Positions 23,707 to 28,185 of a stretch of 28,185 bases of DNA are shown piece by piece. The notes under the pieces are model-generated. The model ran no database searches and was not told where the DNA came from. It worked only from the letters and a program-made list of their open reading frames with translations. The position numbers and the translations under genes were made by a program. Numbering within the stretch: position 1 is the stretch's first letter; every line of letters starts with the position of its first letter. Origin of the DNA: Sulfurimonas sp. (lineage in GTDB: Bacteria; Campylobacterota; Campylobacteria; Campylobacterales; Sulfurimonadaceae); NCBI GenBank assembly GCA_026987995.1, contig JALSMC010000003.1, positions 1-28,185 of the forward strand. The letters are read 5' to 3'.

Positions 23707-24717
23707 ATGCTCAAAATATCTAAATATAAGAAATATGCACTAGGCCTACTCGCTAGTATGGTGGTAGCCTTGATAGCTTATACCATCACTCAGTTTATCT
23801 CTTTTAGTACAGCAACTGTAGCCATTATTGTTGGAATGCTTGTTGGAAATGTCTTTTATAAAACTTTTCATGGAGATGGTTCGCATTATAAAGTTGGTGT
23901 GAAGTGGGCGGAGAAAGACTTACTTATGTTTGCTATTGCTCTTATGGGGATAAATCTTAACTTTACAATGTTAGCAAAATTAGGTGTACAAACTATCTTA
24001 ATTATTGTTATGGGAATGGTATTTACAATTTTTATGGGTGTTTTACTTGGTAAACTTTTTAAACTGAATCCAAAACTCTCTCTTATGATAGGAATAGGAA
24101 ATGGAGTCTGTGGTAGTTCTGCTATCGCTGCGACATCAGGAGTGGCAAAAGTACAGAGTAATGATATCGGTGTGAGTATAGCTCTTGTGAACCTTATGGG
24201 TACTATAGGTATCTTTTTAGCACCTGCTTTAGCACACTTTTTAGGTTTTAATGATGTTCAAGCGGGAATTTTTACAGGAAACACACTTCAAGCCGTTGGA
24301 CAAGCTGTTGCTGCCGGTTTTAGTATCTCTCCTGAAGCAGGGCACTATGCAACTGTTGTAAAAATGGGAAGAGTTTTACTTCTTGTGCCGCTCGTGCTTA
24401 TTTTGATATATATAGCAAAAAAAGAAGCACAAAAAAGTCATGAAGAGGTGAATGAAAAAGTAAAAGTGGGAATACCTTCTTTTATCATCTGGTTTGTAGC
24501 TTTCTCTGTTGTAGCCTCTCTTGGATTACTCTCAAAAGAGCTTGAAACAGCTATCTCTACATTTAGCCATTACATTACACTTATCGCAATGAGTGCAATT
24601 GGTTTAATGATACACTTTGGAACGATTATAAAGACTGCGGGTACTGCGTTTAAAGTTTCATCTATACTATTTGCTCTGCAGTTGATGTTTAGTGCCTTGC
24701 TTATTAGCTTGTTATAA
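23707..24717 (+). CDS. YeiH/UPF0324 family putative sulfate exporter
   Basis: This 336-residue polytopic membrane protein has about nine to ten hydrophobic spans. The family signature GNGVCGSSAIAA (131-142) is clear, together with the preceding conserved KDLLMFAIALMGINLNF segment and the TGNTLQAVGQAVAAGF stretch (about 197-212). The family is annotated as 'putative sulfate exporter' on limited evidence; the substrate is not established. In a sulfur-oxidising organism, export of an oxidised sulfur compound would make sense, but this is inference. It has its own promoter and is flanked by an AT-rich hairpin at 24745-24773. Confidence 0.9.
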   Translation: MLKISKYKKYALGLLASMVVALIAYTITQFISFSTATVAIIVGMLVGNVFYKTFHGDGSHYKVGVKWAEKDLLMFAIALMGINLNFTMLAKLGVQTILIIVMGMVFTIFMGVLLGKLFKLNPKLSLMIGIGNGVCGSSAIAATSGVAKVQSNDIGVSIALVNLMGTIGIFLAPALAHFLGFNDVQAGIFTGNTLQAVGQAVAAGFSISPEAGHYATVVKMGRVLLLVPLVLILIYIAKKEAQKSHEEVNEKVKVGIPSFIIWFVAFSVVASLGLLSKELETAISTFSHYITLIAMSAIGLMIHFGTIIKTAGTAFKVSSILFALQLMFSALLISLL

Positions 24718-24744
24718 AATCTCTTTAAGGGCATTTTTTCCAAT

Positions 24745-24781
24745 AAAACTATATAATTTATAAATATAGTTTTAAAAGGAG
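24745..24781 (+). promoter_or_regulatory. Hairpin containing a -10 box, before the 155-residue gene
   Basis: AAAACTATAT (24745-24754) pairs perfectly with ATATAGTTTT (24764-24773). A consensus TATAAT lies at 24752-24757, and AGGAG at 24777-24781 is the ribosome-binding site for ATG 24791. The T-tailed hairpin could end yeiH transcription, while the same bases serve as the next promoter. Confidence 0.45.
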
Positions 24782-24790
24782 TGAAACGCC

Positions 24791-25258
24791 ATGTCTAATC
24801 TGCCTAGCACACTTAACTCCTTTTGGCTCTGGAGAGAAATATCTTCAAAGCTTGGGCTCTCCAATCCGGCATATAAATACTGGACAAATACACCCAACCT
24901 AAAACTCAATAACAAGTATATTTTTTTAAAAAAAGAGACACTTCCTCAAAAACATATGCATATACAAGAGATACTAACAGACCTCTCAGGGCATCTTCCT
25001 ATAAAATATGCATCGGACCAACTTCATGTAAATGAACATCTGTTCTCTAGTGATAAAATGAAATTGCATAGAGAGTTTGAGTATAAATTTGTTGAAGATG
25101 TGAAGTTTGTAAATATTAAAAAGTTTTTTCGTGAAAATGGTATCACTGTGACGAAAAATTCTCTTGTGCAGTTAGGAAAACTTAAAGACTTAGAACTGAG
25201 TGTTGACTCGACATTTTATAGGCTTAAAGATGACTATGCAGTAGTAGTTTACGACTAA
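24791..25258 (+). CDS. Unknown soluble protein, first gene of the TPR-rnc-aroC unit
   Basis: This 155-residue protein has no signal peptide or membrane span. The N-terminal LWREISSKLGLSNPAYKYW (residues 13-31) reads like a helix-turn-helix followed by a short strand, and KYASDQLHVNEHLF (about 73-86) is a second segment of that kind. The C-terminus is mixed alpha/beta. A DNA- or RNA-binding role is only a suggestion. AGGAG lies 9 bases before the ATG. Its stop overlaps the ATG of the next gene (TAATG at 25256-25260), so it is translationally coupled to the membrane-anchored TPR protein, which argues for a shared function. Confidence 0.8.
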   Translation: MSNLPSTLNSFWLWREISSKLGLSNPAYKYWTNTPNLKLNNKYIFLKKETLPQKHMHIQEILTDLSGHLPIKYASDQLHVNEHLFSSDKMKLHREFEYKFVEDVKFVNIKKFFRENGITVTKNSLVQLGKLKDLELSVDSTFYRLKDDYAVVVYD

Positions 25259-26304
25259 TGAATTCATTTTTTATAGAGTTTCGTGACCCTCTTTTTTCTA
25301 TTATTGTTTTTTTTAGTATTATTTTTGTCATTACTTTCTTCTCTTATTGGTGGAATAAATATAAGCGCAATGAGGACTCTAAGTACTTAGATAAATTTTT
25401 AAAGCAGTTTTCTTCTATTCCTTCAAAAGATGAGTTAAAAGTTCTCATAAGTAGCGGAGATTTATCTGAAAAGTCATGGCTCATACTTGCAAATTCATAT
25501 TATAAAAGTGGTAATTATGAAAAATGTATTGAGATTTATAATGAGATTCTTGGTATTAATAATAGTAAAAACAGACTAGAAACAATGTTCTTGCTTGGTA
25601 AAACTTATCTTAAAGCAGGGTTTTTAGAACGCTCAAAACAAGTGTTTTTGAGTATTCTTAAGACAAACCCAAGAACTCCTGAAGCTCTTAAATCACTTTT
25701 TTTAGTGTATGAACAGATGAGAGACTATAAGTCTGCACTAGATGTTTTAGAGCCACTTGATGAGCTCGGTGGAGATATAGTACTTGAGAGTTCTTATTTA
25801 AGAGTGATGGCAATACTCAACGAAACAAAAATATCTCAGGATGAAAAAAGTCAAAAGGTTTTAGGTATATATAAAGGTTCACATCAGCTTGCATATTTAG
25901 TATTTGAATATCTATTCCACCATAATCCATCTTTAGCTTGGGAAAACTTTGATAACTCAAAATGTGAATTACTGAGTGATATTTTATGGAAGATAGAGCC
26001 AAAGGATTTGAATTTAGATATAATTTCACAAAATGGCTACTTACGGGAACTTTATAGTGCACGTGGAGATGTTAGTCTTGCAAAGTCGAGTAATACTTTT
26101 GAGTTTGATGTACTTATTAAGCTTGGAGGAAAAGCCAAGGCAACTTTGATGTTTGAGTATATGTGTGATGATTGCAAGACTCTTCATCCCTTCGTTTTTC
26201 ATCGTTGCCCTTCATGCCATGCTATAGACAGTGTAAATGTTGAGTTTGGGCTGTGTAAAGATTTTTATAAAGATGTAGGCAATGGAAATAATTCATTCCA
26301 ATAA
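25258..26304 (+). CDS. Membrane-anchored TPR protein with C-terminal zinc ribbon, LapB-like layout
   Basis: This 348-residue protein starts with one membrane helix (about 11-31) and a basic stop-transfer sequence, placing the rest in the cytoplasm. TPR-type repeats follow (about 75-165, e.g. WLILANSYYKSGNYEKCIEI and ETMFLLGKTYLKAGFLERSK). The C-terminus carries a rubredoxin-like zinc ribbon with Cys303-x-x-Cys306 and Cys317-x-x-Cys320 (MCDDC ... RCPSCHAI). This order is the architecture of LapB (YciM), which in enterobacteria controls LpxC turnover and lipopolysaccharide synthesis. Orthology is not proven: overall sequence differs and lapA is absent. The ATG overlaps the stop of the upstream gene. 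rnc follows after 26 bases. Confidence 0.85.
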   Translation: MNSFFIEFRDPLFSIIVFFSIIFVITFFSYWWNKYKRNEDSKYLDKFLKQFSSIPSKDELKVLISSGDLSEKSWLILANSYYKSGNYEKCIEIYNEILGINNSKNRLETMFLLGKTYLKAGFLERSKQVFLSILKTNPRTPEALKSLFLVYEQMRDYKSALDVLEPLDELGGDIVLESSYLRVMAILNETKISQDEKSQKVLGIYKGSHQLAYLVFEYLFHHNPSLAWENFDNSKCELLSDILWKIEPKDLNLDIISQNGYLRELYSARGDVSLAKSSNTFEFDVLIKLGGKAKATLMFEYMCDDCKTLHPFVFHRCPSCHAIDSVNVEFGLCKDFYKDVGNGNNSFQ

Positions 26305-26330
26305 ATTTGAGTATTTAAAAAGAGAAAAAT

Positions 26331-27011
26331 ATGCATAAAAACATAAAAACATTAGAAACACAACTTAACTATGTCTTTGAAGAAAAGGCACTTATTATAG
26401 AAGCTCTAACGCATAAGAGTTACAAAAAGCCTTATGATAATGAACGATTAGAGTTTTTGGGGGATGCTGTTCTTGACCTTATAGTAGGAGAGTACCTTTT
26501 TACGAAGTTTAGAAATTCTGATGAAGGAAAACTCTCAAAGATTCGTGCATCTCTAGTAAATGAAACTGGTTTTGATAAACTTGCACGGTCTTTGCACCTG
26601 GGAGATTATATCTTACTCTCAAATGCAGAAGACAACAATGGTGGACGAGAAAAATCTTCACTCCTTTCAAATGCTTTTGAAGCTGTGATGGGTGCGATTT
26701 ATCTTGAAGCTGGCTTAGGTGTAGTGAGTAAAATAGCAATAGACTTGATAGAAAGTAACCATGAAGAAATCTCACTTGACTCACTTTTTCGTGATTTTAA
26801 AACAACACTTCAGGAGTTAACACAGGCTCGTTTTGGTATAACACCTGAGTATAAAGTACTTGCTAGTCGTGGACCCGACCATTTAAAAGAGTTTGAAATG
26901 GGTGTGTTTATTGAGGGTAAAGAGTATGCAAGAGCAGTAGGAAAAAGTAAAAAAATAGCACAACAAGAGGCAGCTGAAATAGCTGTACAACTCTTAAAAG
27001 AGGAAAAATAA
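26331..27011 (+). CDS. rnc: Ribonuclease III
   Basis: RNase III cuts double-stranded RNA in rRNA maturation and mRNA turnover. The 226 residues hold the catalytic domain with signature ERLEFLGDAVLDL (38-50), including the metal-binding Glu41 and Asp45, then the second acidic site in FEAVMGAIYLEAG (about 118-130). A C-terminal double-stranded RNA-binding domain occupies about 153-224. The upstream AGAGA is a weak ribosome-binding site. The aroC start codon follows the stop immediately. Confidence 0.97.
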   Translation: MHKNIKTLETQLNYVFEEKALIIEALTHKSYKKPYDNERLEFLGDAVLDLIVGEYLFTKFRNSDEGKLSKIRASLVNETGFDKLARSLHLGDYILLSNAEDNNGGREKSSLLSNAFEAVMGAIYLEAGLGVVSKIAIDLIESNHEEISLDSLFRDFKTTLQELTQARFGITPEYKVLASRGPDHLKEFEMGVFIEGKEYARAVGKSKKIAQQEAAEIAVQLLKEEK

Positions 27012-28085
27012 GTGAATAGTTTTGGAATGAAGCTACGTTTTAGTACATTTGGGGAGTCTCATGGAAAAGCTATAGGCTGTTTACTCGATGGTGTACCTGC
27101 TGGACTGGCTATCGATGAAGAGTATATTCAGAGTGAATTAAACCGTAGAAAACCTGGTAAAAGTGAGTTTGAGACTGCTAGAAAAGAGGCTGATGAAGTA
27201 GAGATACTCTCAGGTGTTTTTGAAGGTAAAAGTACTGGAACACCAATTGCGATGATTATATTTAATACGAATCAAAAGTCTAAAGACTATACAAATATCA
27301 AAGATGTATTTCGTCCTGGACATGCTGACTTTACTTACTTTCATAAGTACGGCATAAGAGATTACCGTGGTGGTGGACGGAGTTCTGCTCGTGAAACAGC
27401 CGCACGTGTTGCAGCGGGGGCTATTGCTAAGCTTATGCTCGAAGAACTTGGAATAAGTGTGAAGAGTGGTATCTCAGAAGTAGCAGGTATTACCGCAAAA
27501 GCTTACAACTATGACGGGGCTAAGAGCAGTCTTATCTATGCACTTGATGCAAATGTAGAAGATGCACAAAAAGAGGCTATACTAAAAGCAAAGAATGAGC
27601 ATGATTCTGTTGGTGGTGTTTCTCGTGTGCTTATACAAGGTGTGCCTGTTGGACTAGGACAACCTCTATACTATAAGCTTGATGGAGTGCTCGCTGATGC
27701 TATGATGGGCTTAAATGCAGTAAAAGCAGTAGAGATTGGAGATGGTGTTTTAAGCTCCCGTGCATACGGCTCTACTAATAATGATGCGATACGCTCAGAT
27801 GGTTTTGAGACGAATCATTCAGGTGGTATACTCGGTGGGATTAGTAATGGTGATGACATAGTCTTAAATGTTTACTTCAAACCTACTCCTTCTATCTTTA
27901 AAGAGCAACATACTGTGACTACAACAAATGAAGAGGTAGACTTTTCTTTAAAAGGACGTCATGATCCATGTGTCGCAGTACGAGGGACTGTAGTGTGTGA
28001 GTCTATGGCCGCTTTAGTTATAGCAGATATGTTACTATTAAATATGGGTTCAAATATGGATGGAGTAAGTAGATACTACAATTAG
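27012..28085 (+). CDS. aroC: Chorismate synthase
   Basis: AroC makes chorismate from 5-enolpyruvylshikimate-3-phosphate with reduced FMN, the last common step to aromatic amino acids and folate. The 357 residues match the family. Signatures are FGESHG (13-18), RPGHADFTY (101-109) and YRGGGRSSARET (118-129), with GGISNGDDI in the second half. The start is GTG 27012, directly after the rnc stop. AGAGGA (26999-27004) gives a 7-base spacing, and family members open M-N-[TS]-F-G as here; the in-frame ATG at 27027 would remove these residues. Confidence 0.97.
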   Translation: MNSFGMKLRFSTFGESHGKAIGCLLDGVPAGLAIDEEYIQSELNRRKPGKSEFETARKEADEVEILSGVFEGKSTGTPIAMIIFNTNQKSKDYTNIKDVFRPGHADFTYFHKYGIRDYRGGGRSSARETAARVAAGAIAKLMLEELGISVKSGISEVAGITAKAYNYDGAKSSLIYALDANVEDAQKEAILKAKNEHDSVGGVSRVLIQGVPVGLGQPLYYKLDGVLADAMMGLNAVKAVEIGDGVLSSRAYGSTNNDAIRSDGFETNHSGGILGGISNGDDIVLNVYFKPTPSIFKEQHTVTTTNEEVDFSLKGRHDPCVAVRGTVVCESMAALVIADMLLLNMGSNMDGVSRYYN

Positions 28086-28100
28086 TATCTACTGTGAAAG

Positions 28101-28116
28101 TTTTACTTTCGTAAAA
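28101..28116. terminator. Small hairpin between convergent aroC and the last gene
   Basis: TTTTAC (28101-28106) pairs with GTAAAA (28111-28116) around loop TTTC. An alternative pairing is GAAAG (28096-28100) with CTTTC (28106-28110). It overlaps the stop codon of the minus-strand gene. It is weak and a possible terminator only. Confidence 0.3.
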
Positions 28117-28185
28117 GTGGGTTTTGATTGTCCGTATCTATACCACCGAGTGAGTGAATAATAGCTGGAATCTCAGTATCTAGTT
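28103..28185 (-). CDS. Unknown protein, C-terminal end only
   Basis: On the minus strand the frame is open from the window edge and gives 26 residues, LDTEIPAIIHSLGGIDTDNQ followed by NPLLRK, before a TAA at 28105-28103. The composition and the position, convergent with aroC and leaving a 17-base gap, are typical of a real gene end. The family cannot be told from so little. Confidence 0.5.
   Translation of the reverse strand, partial: LDTEIPAIIHSLGGIDTDNQNPLLRK

Noticed and set aside
27027..27029. ATG as the start of aroC
   Set aside because: It would remove the conserved N-terminal residues and lies 22 bases from the ribosome-binding site, whereas GTG 27012 is well spaced.

Overview
The window is compact, low-GC, gene-dense chromosomal DNA from a member of the Campylobacterota (Epsilonproteobacteria), most like a free-living Sulfurimonas-type bacterium. 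This rests on the proteins themselves and on gene pairs that, from memory and not checked here, also occur in Helicobacter and Campylobacter: speE-like/coaE, rpsT/prfA beside glmM/lspA, tig/clpP/def, and rnc/aroC. I see no tRNA, rRNA, CRISPR array, insertion sequence, prophage or clear sign of horizontal transfer. No gene-free stretch exceeds about 220 bases.

Layout. 1-618: 3' part of an unknown gene. 711-1036: two overlapping small membrane-protein genes. 1052-2261 (minus): purM and a DUF2892 membrane protein that overlaps its start. 2368-4280 (plus): a shortened SpeE-like protein, coaE and dapF. 4309-5651 (minus): rpsT and prfA. 5870-7679 (plus): glmM and lspA, behind a leader that contains a long imperfect inverted repeat. 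7758-11256 (plus): tig, clpP, a degenerate GGDEF protein and def. 11337-12845: comM (YifB family), convergent with metH (12849-16337, minus). 16499-18734: a lipoprotein and an outer-membrane beta-barrel protein. 18854-23652: ccoG and a large DUF748/AsmA-like envelope protein. 23707-24717: a YeiH-family transporter. 24791-28085: an unknown 155-residue protein, a membrane-anchored TPR protein with a C-terminal zinc ribbon (LapB-like layout), rnc and aroC. 28103-28185: the C-terminal end of an unknown minus-strand gene.

Most genes are housekeeping: purine, CoA, lysine/peptidoglycan, amino-sugar, methionine and chorismate synthesis, translation termination, protein folding and turnover, and envelope biogenesis. 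The more unusual points are the structured glmM leader (5746-5822), the SpeE-like protein that lacks its N-terminal domain and catalytic motifs, the inactive-looking GGDEF protein inside the tig-clpP-def cluster, hairpins that hold the start regions of prfA and the DUF748 gene, a probably leaderless small-membrane-protein pair, a lipoprotein/outer-membrane pair of unknown role, and the LapB-like protein. No single locus is clearly a new defence or mobile system. All functional calls come from reading motifs and recalling families; no search was run.
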